Below, piece by piece: positions 6,604 to 11,999 of a stretch of DNA of 11,999 nucleotides. The number at the start of each line of letters is the position of its first letter. Position 1 is the stretch's first letter. The position numbers were made by a program, and so were the translations under genes. A model generated the notes under the pieces. That model was not told where the DNA came from, did not search any database, and saw nothing but the letters and a program-made list of their open reading frames with translations. The stretch covers positions 1 through 11,999 of the forward strand of contig JBBTWO010000010.1 in assembly GCA_038062745.1 (NCBI GenBank), given 5' to 3'. The DNA comes from JBBTWO01 sp038062745 (GTDB taxonomy: Bacteria > Patescibacteriota > Microgenomatia > UBA8517).

Positions 6604-7947
6604 TTAGATAGTTATTTCTTCATTTAAATGTGGAAGATTGATGTTTGATAAGTTAAGAGTGTTTTCAATTTTTGTTTTTAAAGCAGCTCTTGCATCATCC
6701 TCTCCATGGATAAGAAAAATAGTACTTACCCCCTTTACTTTGGAAATCCATTTAAGAAGGCCTGGTTCATCAGCATGAGAAGAAATAGAAGTAATCTCTC
6801 TTATTTTTGCATTAACTGGTACTGGCTGTCTTCTGACAGTTATTTGCTTGGCTCCATTTAGTAGCTCTCTTCCCATTGTTCCTTCTGCTTGGTAACCAAC
6901 AATTAAAAGTCTGGTTGTTGGTAATGGTAAATAGTTAACAGCATGATTTACTATCCTTCCCCCATTCATCATGCCACTTCCAGCAATTATTATTTTGGCT
7001 CCATTTGTTTCCCAGATTTTTTGACTGGCTTTGGCTTTGGAAACCATAGTTAGTCCTGGAAAATCAAAAGGATCATCAAGCTTTGCATGATTGAAAAGTT
7101 CTTCACTAAATAGTCCTGGGTAACCTTCGTATGTATAGGTAGTCTTAATGGCCATTGGACTATCCAGGTATACAGGAGTTGTGTCCTTAATTTTCTTTTC
7201 TTTTTTAAGATGGTCAATCATATGCAGAAGTGTTTGAGCGCGTTCTATGGAAAAGGATGGGATAAGTAGTGTTGAATTGAAACTTTCAACTGTATTGATT
7301 TCTTTTTGGAGGATTTCCAAAGGATTTTCTTTACTGTGAACTCGTCCTCCATATGTTGACTCCATTAAAACAATATCAGCAGCCTCAATATATTCAGTGG
7401 GTTTAACCAATGGTTCTGGACTATTACCAAGATCTCCACTAAAGGCAATGGTTTTGCCCGATACATTATCTTTAACTACAATGCTGGCAGAACCTAAAAT
7501 GTGGCCGGCATCAAAATACTCAATTTCAAAACTACCAATATTAAACTTTTCGTGGTAAGTAACAATTTTTGACAAAGCCAACAATTTAGCAACATCGTTT
7601 TCTGTATATAGTGGTTCACCTTTATTTTGTTCAGAAGAAATTTTAACTGTGTCTTCCAAAGTTATCTCGATAAGCTCCCGAGTTGCATGGGTCATGTATA
7701 TATGAGCAGTCAGACCCATTTTTGTGAGGATTGGTAATCTGCCACAATGATCCAAATGGGCATGAGTTAAAAGAACACCAGCAACCTTTGAGGGCTCAAA
7801 TTCAGGTCTTACCCAATTTAATTTTGAAGTTTCTTCGTTGCCCTGAAACATACCACAATCGATTAAAATGGATTCATTTTTATCGTTAGTTAATAGGTAT
7901 GAAGAACCAGTGACCATACCAGAAGCACCAAGAAATTTTATTTTCAT
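6604..7947 (-). CDS. beta-CASP metallo-beta-lactamase RNase (TTHA0252/CPSF-like)
   Basis: A 447-aa zinc-dependent exo/endoribonuclease of the MBL/beta-CASP family, related to Thermus TTHA0252 and the archaeal and eukaryotic CPSF nucleases. From the chosen start, the MBL motif HAHLDH gives His62, His64, Asp66 and His67. His149 lies in DAGHILGSA and Asp172 in FSGDLG. The beta-CASP part has motif A (MESTYG, Glu196), a GSGMMNGG stretch in the motif B region, and motif C His391 in SSHAD, with a final His414 in FLIHGE. The metal-binding set looks complete, so activity is expected. I prefer ATG at 7947 to a TTG at 7965: MKIKFLGASG is how the family normally begins, and a TATCCT -10-like hexamer lies between the two candidates. 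The gene is followed without a gap by the Fe-S nuclease. RNA substrate is inferred from the family. Confidence 0.92.
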   Translation of the reverse strand: MKIKFLGASGMVTGSSYLLTNDKNESILIDCGMFQGNEETSKLNWVRPEFEPSKVAGVLLTHAHLDHCGRLPILTKMGLTAHIYMTHATRELIEITLEDTVKISSEQNKGEPLYTENDVAKLLALSKIVTYHEKFNIGSFEIEYFDAGHILGSASIVVKDNVSGKTIAFSGDLGNSPEPLVKPTEYIEAADIVLMESTYGGRVHSKENPLEILQKEINTVESFNSTLLIPSFSIERAQTLLHMIDHLKKEKKIKDTTPVYLDSPMAIKTTYTYEGYPGLFSEELFNHAKLDDPFDFPGLTMVSKAKASQKIWETNGAKIIIAGSGMMNGGRIVNHAVNYLPLPTTRLLIVGYQAEGTMGRELLNGAKQITVRRQPVPVNAKIREITSISSHADEPGLLKWISKVKGVSTIFLIHGEDDARAALKTKIENTLNLSNINLPHLNEEITI

Positions 7948-7955
7948 TGCATTTA

Positions 7956-7984
7956 AGGATAGCAAATTGATGAAGCTTTGTCGT
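7956..7984 (-). promoter_or_regulatory. weak promoter candidate for the beta-CASP gene, leaderless
   Basis: ACGACA (7984-7979), a 17-base spacer and TATCCT (7961-7956) end 8 bases before the ATG at 7947. Each element matches four of six consensus bases. There is no ribosome binding site, so use of this promoter would give a leaderless mRNA. Co-transcription with the 88-aa gene is the alternative. Confidence 0.35.
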
Positions 7985-8250
7985 TAAGCACCACGTTCTC
8001 GAGATAAGTTTATCACTTGTCTTAACATGCTGTTTGTGTCGCGATTTTCATTAAGGTCAACTACTTGTCTTTGGCTGGTTGCAATCTCTCTTGCTATTTC
8101 TAGATCTTTTTTGCCTATTGTGTCTATTGGGTTTGAATAGCCACCTCCATAGAGGATTCTTGCTTTTCTAAGAAATCTTTCAGTATCACTTTCCCCTTCT
8201 TGCTGCTGTCTTTCTAGTTTCCCTTTTCGTTTATTTTTGCTGTGGGACAT
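7984..8250 (-). CDS. hypothetical basic protein, 88 aa
   Basis: A small, highly charged protein with no cysteines, membrane segments or recognised domain. The N-terminus is lysine- and arginine-rich (MSHSKNKRKGKLERQQ), and a helical-looking acidic/basic remainder ends in NLSRERGA. Nucleic-acid binding is possible from the charge alone, but nothing more can be said. The same frame stays open to position 8475, which would give a 163-aa form. I reject that form because its extra part is antisense to tspO, and because ATG at 8250 sits 7 bases behind a perfect TATAAT. It ends 36 bases before the beta-CASP start and may lead a three-gene unit with the RNase and the Fe-S nuclease. Confidence 0.6.
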   Translation of the reverse strand: MSHSKNKRKGKLERQQQEGESDTERFLRKARILYGGGYSNPIDTIGKKDLEIAREIATSQRQVVDLNENRDTNSMLRQVINLSRERGA

Positions 8251-8257
8251 TACAAGA

Positions 8258-8263
8258 ATTATA
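8258..8263 (-). promoter_or_regulatory. -10 box of a leaderless promoter for the 88-aa gene
   Basis: A consensus TATAAT is followed by 7 bases and then ATG at 8250, so transcription should begin one base before or at the start codon. The -35 region (TTATTT at 17 bases) is poor, so the promoter may depend on its -10 or on an activator. Confidence 0.5.
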
Positions 8264-8335
8264 AGAAGGATGTAAGACAAAAATAAAGATCCTCTTTTTT
8301 TAAAAACTATGCTACTATAAAAGTAAGCCCTTTGT

Positions 8336-8812
8336 ATGAAACTTAAAAATCCTACCCTATTAATAGTTTCACTTTTTTCTTCGTTCTCTGCAGCAGCTTT
8401 AGGATCTTTTTTTACTGTGGGTTCTATTCCAACTTGGTATGCAACTGTTAATAAACCAGTATTTAGTCCACCCAATTGGATATTTGGTCCTGTCTGGACA
8501 TTGCTTTACTTTTTAATGTCAATTTCTTTATATTTGGTTTTTGTCAAAATAAAGAAAAACAAACAGGCATTACTTTGGGTAAAAGTGTTTTGTGTTCATC
8601 TAATTTTTAACAGTTTGTGGTCAATTGTATTTTTTGGGATGAAGAAAATTGGCTTAGCCTTTATCGTAATATTAATACTCTGGGGTATGATTTTTTATCT
8701 TGCCAAGACTGCTAAAAAGATTTCTCCAGTGTCCTCGTATCTATTATATCCATACTTGGCTTGGGTATCTTTTGCAACCCTTCTTAACTTTGCTGTGTGG
8801 AGACTAAACTAA
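8336..8812 (+). CDS. tspO: TspO/MBR family membrane protein
   Basis: A 158-aa, five-helix integral membrane protein of the TspO/peripheral benzodiazepine receptor family, which binds porphyrins and related ligands. Predicted helices are at about 7-27, 48-70, 78-99, 104-122 and 132-153. Family signatures are in order: WYATVNKPVFSPPNWIFGPVW after helix 1 with the conserved Trp/Tyr and double proline, NSLWSIVFFG in helix 3, and PYLAWVSFATLLNFAVW in helix 5. Length is normal. The gene is divergent from the 88-aa gene across 85 bases and convergent with the DUF2130 gene, with two bases between their stop codons. A TATAAA at 8316-8321 is a weak -10 candidate, and no ribosome binding site is visible. 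The ligand in this organism is unknown; no tetrapyrrole genes are nearby. Confidence 0.93.
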   Translation: MKLKNPTLLIVSLFSSFSAAALGSFFTVGSIPTWYATVNKPVFSPPNWIFGPVWTLLYFLMSISLYLVFVKIKKNKQALLWVKVFCVHLIFNSLWSIVFFGMKKIGLAFIVILILWGMIFYLAKTAKKISPVSSYLLYPYLAWVSFATLLNFAVWRLN

Positions 8813-8814
8813 GT

Positions 8815-9951
8815 TTAATTACTTTCCCCTTCTTCAAGTTCTAAAGTATTAATGTCAGGAAGGGATTTTCCAATTACTCCTTGTAAGTCTCCATACATAC
8901 CATGGGTATGATCCATTACTTTTCGTATTTCTTTCTCTTGTTTAGCCCACTTAACTGAGAACCATCTTTTTTCTCTTTCTAGTTCTGTTTGTAAATTTCC
9001 AAAAGCCTCAACAATTCCTTCTACTCTGTGTTTAAATTCATTACCTGTTAAGTAGTTATATAGTACTTTCATTTTTTCATCTTTGCCTTCTGCAGATTGT
9101 CTTTCGTGATGAATACTCACTAAGTTAAATCTTAATGCAAGGGCTAGAGGAAGAAAGTGTTTCCAACTGGCAATCCAAACACCATCTTTGTAGGAAAAAG
9201 TTTCAACTCCTGTTGGTAAGTTAACAGACACAAGTACGGCAATGTCAGATTTTGATTGGCGTTGGTCTTCTTTTAATTTTGCGATCCAACCATCTGTCCA
9301 TTGAGCATTTTTACTTTCCCAAATAATTGATCCACAACTTCTACCTAATTTATCAATAACAGTTTGAATTACATCTGCTCCTCGCTGTCCTTTTTTAACT
9401 TCTGTTACTGTGTCAGTTGGGAATTCAGAACGAAGTTTAGTTTCAAGTTCCAACTCAAGTGTTTCTCCTTGAGATTGTTGGGATCCCTGTTGCATCTTGG
9501 ATTTTAAGTCTTCAATTTGTTTAAGGGTGTCTGTTAATTTTTTGTCTTTCTCAAGATCCTTAAGTCTGTGTTCTTCTTCAGTTTTTCTTCTAACCTCTTG
9601 CTTAATTTTCTCTTCCTCAGAAAGAAGTTTTTTCTTCATTTCAATTTCTCGGTCTTCATCTTTTTCTCTCAGTTTTCTGGTTTCTGTTAATAACTCATCA
9701 ATTTGAACAGATAGTTTTTTATTTCTTAACCTTTCTTCTTCTTTTTCTTTTTGAAGACTAGTAAGTTTCTGTTCAAATTCAGCCAATGCAGATTTAGCAG
9801 CACTCTCGCCTGCCTCTTTCTTTACAGTTTCTAAATCAAGTTTGTGTTTGGATTCAATAGAAGCAAGAAGTTGCTCTTCTATTTGGTGAGTGAGTGCTTC
9901 AGAAATTTCTATTTCTGATCCACAGTTTTTACATTTAATTGTGTTTTTCAT
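8815..9951 (-). CDS. DUF2130 family protein: zinc-knuckle-like start, long coiled coil, nuclease-like C-terminal core
   Basis: A 378-aa protein of the DUF2130 family, whose function is not established. It opens with a single CxxC pair (Cys7, Cys10; KCKNCGSE). A long, highly charged coiled coil follows (about 20-155), then a globular domain. That domain has a D-x18-E-x-K arrangement (Asp193 in GADVIQ; Glu212 and Lys214 in IIWESKNAQW) with an acidic helix before it, which resembles a PD-(D/E)XK nuclease core. That reading is inference. Conserved-looking stretches follow, such as KDGVWIASWKHF and the NEFKHRVEGIVEAF region. The ATG at 9951 overlaps the rhuM stop codon by four bases (ATGA), with AAGG close by. 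The first 24 bases of the gene occur again beyond rhuM (see the repeats). DUF2130 genes are often accessory; a defence or DNA-processing role is possible but unproven. Confidence 0.85.
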   Translation of the reverse strand: MKNTIKCKNCGSEIEISEALTHQIEEQLLASIESKHKLDLETVKKEAGESAAKSALAEFEQKLTSLQKEKEEERLRNKKLSVQIDELLTETRKLREKDEDREIEMKKKLLSEEEKIKQEVRRKTEEEHRLKDLEKDKKLTDTLKQIEDLKSKMQQGSQQSQGETLELELETKLRSEFPTDTVTEVKKGQRGADVIQTVIDKLGRSCGSIIWESKNAQWTDGWIAKLKEDQRQSKSDIAVLVSVNLPTGVETFSYKDGVWIASWKHFLPLALALRFNLVSIHHERQSAEGKDEKMKVLYNYLTGNEFKHRVEGIVEAFGNLQTELEREKRWFSVKWAKQEKEIRKVMDHTHGMYGDLQGVIGKSLPDINTLELEEGESN

Positions 9952-9952
9952 A
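9928..9952 (-). repeat. direct repeat copy A: live start of the DUF2130 gene
   Basis: Bases 9928-9948 are identical to 11008-11028, and 24 of 25 bases agree across the extended unit. On the minus strand this copy contains the start codon and the first eight codons of the DUF2130 gene (MKNTIKCK). Confidence 0.9.
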
Positions 9953-10964
9953 CCTTGTCTTTTGTTTGTTTTTCTAACTTTTGTACAACTTTATCAAAAT
10001 CAGACTCTATGGGTTGAATCTTGTTAAACTCCCAATATTCAGCTAAAGCTTTCTTGTCAGCATCATCTTTTGAAACCTTTCCCCTACCATTCAAGATCCT
10101 ATACTCATTAAACGTTAGGAATTTGTTAACACTCTGGGCGAACTCTTCCATGTTGAATGTCTGTCGGTTTTCAATCAGATTCTCGATGTAATCGAAAAAT
10201 CCAGTAACCGTTCGTTCAAGTTTCTTAATTTGTTCTTCAGGTAAATAGTTCTTGGCTACAGTAACATCGGCAGATAAAATTCTGCCTGCTGGCGCTTGTT
10301 TCCAAGTGGCTAAACCCATATGCGGTTGGTGAGCATTTGCTCGCTCATCAATTAATTCGGCTGCAGTGTGCCCAGTTATTGCGTAATGAAATTTATTTTG
10401 TATGGTAGCAAAGAAATCTTTAGTCGTTTGGGAGTGAGGATCATAGTCTATACTGCATTCGGCAAAAATGTCGGTAATCTGTTGATAAATTCGACGTTCG
10501 CTGGCTCGAATCGAACGAACTCTTTCTAGCAATTCTCGGAAGTAATCCTGGCCAAAAACCTTCTCTCCCTGCTTAAGAAGATCATCGTTCAAGGCAAAAC
10601 CTTTGATTATGTACTCACGAAGCACTTTGGTGGCCCAAATTCTGAACTGTGTGGCTCTTTGTGAGTTGACTCGATAACCAACAGCAATTACTGCATCAAG
10701 GTTATAAAACTTTGTCCTATAAAATTTGCCGTCACTTGCAGTTGTTTCCAAAATGGAAACAACTGAATTTTCCTCGAGTTCTCCACCTTCAAAGATATTA
10801 GCAAGATGTTTGCTGATTGCCGGTGTCTCAACATCAAACAGTTTTGCCATCATTTTCTGAGTCAACCAAAGGGTTTCATTCCTGATAAAGACATCTAACT
10901 TAACATCCCCATTGGGAGATGTATAAAGAATGAACTTTGATGTCTGTGTTAATTCGTTTGCCAT
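9948..10964 (-). CDS. rhuM: RhuM family protein
   Basis: A 338-aa member of the RhuM (virulence_RhuM) family, common in accessory and defence-type islands; its biochemical role is not established. The N-terminal part (about 10-62) looks like a winged-helix or DNA-binding segment (FIRNETLWLTQKMMAKLFDV). Next come the family blocks FYNLDAVIAVGYRVNSQRATQFRIWA (about 86-111, given here as positions with key residues YNLDA and GYRVNS), ITGHTAAELI (196-205), HMGLATWK (215-222), ADVTVAKNYL (232-241) and a Lys-rich C-terminus. Length is normal, with no damage. G+C appears higher than in the DUF2130 gene: three sampled 60-base lines hold 25, 28 and 28 G+C, against 18 and 21 in two DUF2130 lines. A direct repeat flanks it. 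Both facts suggest insertion. It overlaps DUF2130 by ATGA and so is co-expressed with it. Confidence 0.9.
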   Translation of the reverse strand: MANELTQTSKFILYTSPNGDVKLDVFIRNETLWLTQKMMAKLFDVETPAISKHLANIFEGGELEENSVVSILETTASDGKFYRTKFYNLDAVIAVGYRVNSQRATQFRIWATKVLREYIIKGFALNDDLLKQGEKVFGQDYFRELLERVRSIRASERRIYQQITDIFAECSIDYDPHSQTTKDFFATIQNKFHYAITGHTAAELIDERANAHQPHMGLATWKQAPAGRILSADVTVAKNYLPEEQIKKLERTVTGFFDYIENLIENRQTFNMEEFAQSVNKFLTFNEYRILNGRGKVSKDDADKKALAEYWEFNKIQPIESDFDKVVQKLEKQTKDKV

Positions 10965-11007
10965 ACTTTTTTCTTTATAAGCGAAGCTTGCAAGTTACCA
11001 TATAGCC

Positions 11008-11032
11008 TTTACATTTAATTGTGTTTTTTATA
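11008..11032 (-). repeat. direct repeat copy B: dead copy of the DUF2130 start
   Basis: This is the second copy of the repeat, 1080 bases from copy A. On the minus strand it repeats the first codons of DUF2130 after the start (KNTIKCK), but the start codon reads ATA instead of ATG. Similarity stops after AAATGTAAA. The stop codon of the 45-aa ORF lies at its edge. Confidence 0.85.
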
Positions 11033-11165
11033 ATTCTTTCTTAATCTCATCTTTTGCTTCTCGACGTAATTTTTTATTTGCAAGGCGTTGATAAAAGGCA
11101 TCTATATGTTTGTGCCAACTTTGATTACTTGCTTTTGACTTTCTTTCTGCAGTATTAAGTTTCAT
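11028..11165 (-). CDS. small hypothetical protein, 45 aa
   Basis: A 45-codon frame from ATG at 11165 to TAA at 11030-11028. It encodes a basic, helical peptide (MKLNTAERKSKASNQSWHKH at the start, RREAKDEIKKEL at the end). I do not recognise the family. Two things argue that it is real. A TTGACT/TATATC promoter places transcription at its ATG. In addition, its end was evidently joined to DUF2130: restoring the one changed base in repeat copy B (ATA back to ATG) gives an ATGA overlap between this ORF and the old DUF2130 start. It is probably the first gene of the small ORF-rhuM-DUF2130 unit. Coding status is likely but not certain at this length. Confidence 0.5.
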   Translation of the reverse strand: MKLNTAERKSKASNQSWHKHIDAFYQRLANKKLRREAKDEIKKEL

Positions 11166-11172
11166 TAGTCAT

Positions 11173-11200
11173 GATATACCCAAAAATAATCCAAAGTCAA
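11173..11200 (-). promoter_or_regulatory. promoter for the 45-aa ORF-rhuM-DUF2130 unit, leaderless
   Basis: On the minus strand, TTGACT (11200-11195, five of six consensus bases), a 16-base spacer and TATATC (11178-11173) are followed by 7 bases and ATG at 11165. No ribosome binding site is present, matching the leaderless pattern elsewhere in the window. Confidence 0.5.
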
Positions 11201-11224
11201 TATTCATTAATATTTTGAAGTTAC

Positions 11225-11740
11225 TTATAAACACTGTGCCCAGGCTTGTTTTCCGTCATGGGCTAATTTGAAGGCTGCTGTTTTTGTTGCTTCTTGAGCA
11301 TTGAATCTCAGTTCTGGATTAGTATCCAGTCCCATTGCTCTCCTTGTTGATACCCAGGTTGTATCTTTAAATTGATACATGCCTGCATGACTTCCATTTA
11401 CTGCATTGGCATTAAATCTTGATTCACATTTGGCAATACTCTTCATAAGATTTGGATCTACCCCATATTGAGCTGCGTAACCGTTAATCATATTTTCTAC
11501 TTCACCTGGAGCGATAATATTTTTTGCCAGTTTTGACTGTTGAGTTTTTGGCTTTACAGCCTTTTTTGGAGCTGAAACAGAAGCTGCAGAAATACTCACT
11601 CTCTGGACACAATTAATCTCCTGAGTGCTTCGTAAGGGAATATCATCTGCTATAGTGGAACCTAAAATTGCTGTTCCCACTATAAGAGTACTTACTACTG
11701 ATACTAAGCCGTACATATTCTGTCTTGGGCAGACAGACAA
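11225..11740 (-). CDS. secreted or anchored SLT-type muramidase (lysozyme-like fold)
   Basis: A 163-171-aa cell-wall hydrolase with an N-terminal signal or anchor segment (about 10-30, GLVSVVSTLIVGTAILGS). A Lys/Pro/Gln-rich linker (about 58-72) leads to a small transglycosylase domain (about 80-171). The likely catalytic residue is Glu106 in IAKCESRFNANAVN. It is followed by the family's GMYQF block (120-124) and a C-terminal AAFKLAHDGKQAWAQCL block. Cys105 and Cys170 could form a disulfide in the extracytoplasmic domain. It would cleave peptidoglycan glycan strands. The start is ambiguous between TTG at 11740 (7 bases after TATAAA, leaderless pattern) and ATG at 11716 (directly after a hairpin). 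I keep the longer form without strong preference. It is divergent from dprA across 86 bases. Confidence 0.85.
   Translation of the reverse strand: MSVCPRQNMYGLVSVVSTLIVGTAILGSTIADDIPLRSTQEINCVQRVSISAASVSAPKKAVKPKTQQSKLAKNIIAPGEVENMINGYAAQYGVDPNLMKSIAKCESRFNANAVNGSHAGMYQFKDTTWVSTRRAMGLDTNPELRFNAQEATKTAAFKLAHDGKQAWAQCL
11720..11736 (-). other. hairpin at the muramidase gene start
   Basis: CTGTCT and AGACAG form a perfect 6-bp stem with a 5-base loop on the minus strand, ending 3 bases before ATG 11716 and lying just inside the frame from TTG 11740. If ATG 11716 is the start, the hairpin would mask it. Confidence 0.35.
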
Positions 11741-11747
11741 GGATGAA

Positions 11748-11753
11748 TTTATA
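11748..11753 (-). promoter_or_regulatory. -10-like box before the muramidase gene
   Basis: TATAAA lies 7 bases before TTG 11740. The -35 region at 17 bases (ACTTGC) is poor. Transcription would begin at or next to the TTG. Confidence 0.35.
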
Positions 11754-11758
11754 CCATG

Positions 11759-11799
11759 AAACCTCCAAAAGCAAGTTTTCCGTATTGCACTGGAGGTTT
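11759..11799. promoter_or_regulatory. inverted repeat in the divergent muramidase-dprA intergenic region
   Basis: AAACCTCCA and TGGAGGTTT form a perfect 9-bp inverted repeat with a 23-base centre, which itself contains an inner GCAA/TTGC pair. It lies between the muramidase -10-like box and a TACAAT (11799-11804) that could serve dprA. It may be a protein binding site shared by both genes or a leader hairpin. Confidence 0.4.
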
Positions 11800-11811
11800 A
11801 CAATTAGTTAA

Positions 11812-11819
11812 GGGGGGTG
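11812..11819 (+). promoter_or_regulatory. ribosome binding site of dprA
   Basis: GGGGGGTG followed by AT lies 7 bases before the ATG at 11827, the same octamer and spacing as the cupredoxin gene. An in-frame TGA at 11818-11820 rules out any longer start, so this site fixes the N-terminus. Confidence 0.7.
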
Positions 11820-11826
11820 ATTATAT

Positions 11827-11999
11827 ATGGGAGGATACAAAGGAAACATTGAACAACTAAGTTTTAACTCTTCGCCGGAGCGATTTTTTTTCGCGATTGT
11901 CGGAACAAGAAGACCAACCAGTTACGGCCAACAAATTACTAATCGGTTTTCCCGGCAGTTGTCAGAAGCAGGAATGGTGATCGTTTCCGGAATGGCGAT
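11827..11999 (+). CDS. dprA: DNA processing protein DprA, 3' end cut by the window edge
   Basis: The first 57 codons of a DprA/Smf protein, which binds single-stranded DNA and loads RecA during natural transformation. The Rossmann-fold opening is clear: FAIVGTRRPTSYGQQ (from about residue 23), then LSEAGMVIVSGMA, matching the family's IVGSRKPT.YG and TIVSGLARG blocks. Only about 22 residues precede the fold, whereas many DprA proteins carry a longer N-terminal region with a SAM-like domain. The in-frame TGA just before the ribosome binding site shows that this short form is what the frame encodes here. A run of eight T residues within codons 20-22 is a place where a sequencing frameshift could occur, but the frame reads correctly through it. 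The gene is divergent from the muramidase. Confidence 0.88.
   Translation, partial: MGGYKGNIEQLSFNSSPERFFFAIVGTRRPTSYGQQITNRFSRQLSEAGMVIVSGMA

Noticed and set aside
7948..7965. TTG start giving six more residues to the beta-CASP protein
   Set aside because: The family normally begins at MKIKFLGA, the TTG has no ribosome binding site, and a -10-like hexamer lies downstream of it.
8251..8475. N-terminal extension of the 88-aa minus-strand gene to 163 aa
   Set aside because: The extra part is exactly antisense to the start of tspO, a well-supported gene, and a perfect TATAAT lies between the long and short starts.
9497..9706. Plus-strand Ser/Phe-rich frame
   Set aside because: It is the antisense shadow of the Lys/Glu-rich coiled coil of DUF2130.
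1..11999. Alternative genetic code (TGA as Gly or Trp)
   Set aside because: TGA ends gyrA and the dehydrogenase at the expected positions, and no in-frame TGA occurs in the conserved genes.

Overview
This is AT-rich bacterial DNA with small, tightly packed genes and mostly short intergenic gaps. It uses the standard bacterial code: gyrA ends in TGA, and the genes I read carry no in-frame TGA. That argues against the Gracilibacteria/Absconditabacteria code. A short-gapped genome with GyrA, a beta-CASP exonuclease, a TspO protein, membrane-anchored PQQ-type and cupredoxin proteins and many orphan proteins fits a Patescibacteria (CPR) member, perhaps Microgenomates. This is inference from gene style; there is no rRNA in the window to settle it.

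Layout. 1-1255: two convergent orphan genes, the left one cut by the window edge. 1307-3919: gyrA, preceded by two tandem terminator-like hairpins. 4027-5651: a translationally coupled pair, a membrane-anchored PQQ-type sugar dehydrogenase-like propeller followed by a membrane-anchored blue-copper protein, probably an extracytoplasmic redox relay. 5713-8250: a compact minus-strand run of an 88-aa orphan, a beta-CASP metallo-beta-lactamase RNase, and a Cas4/RecB-like nuclease with four Fe-S-type cysteines. 8336-8812: tspO, divergent from that run. 8815-11165: an accessory block of a 45-aa small ORF, a RhuM-family gene and a DUF2130 coiled-coil protein. 11225-11740: a secreted SLT-type muramidase. 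11827 to the end: the start of dprA, divergent from the muramidase.

The most interesting structural signal is in the accessory block. A direct repeat (21 identical bases, 24 of 25 overall) flanks rhuM. One copy is the real start of the DUF2130 gene. The other is a dead copy of the same start, fused to the end of the 45-aa ORF, with its ATG changed to ATA. This reads as a scar: rhuM was placed between a small ORF and DUF2130, which were formerly coupled by an ATGA overlap, and the insertion restored an ATGA overlap of its own. rhuM also looks richer in G+C than DUF2130.

A second signal is the translation-start pattern. Several genes have no Shine-Dalgarno sequence but carry a TATAAT-like hexamer 7-8 bases before the start codon, as expected for leaderless mRNAs. 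Two others (the cupredoxin gene and dprA) carry the same octamer GGGGGGTG exactly 7 bases before the start. I saw no CRISPR array, tRNA, rRNA, transposase or integrase, and no gene-free stretch longer than 300 bases.
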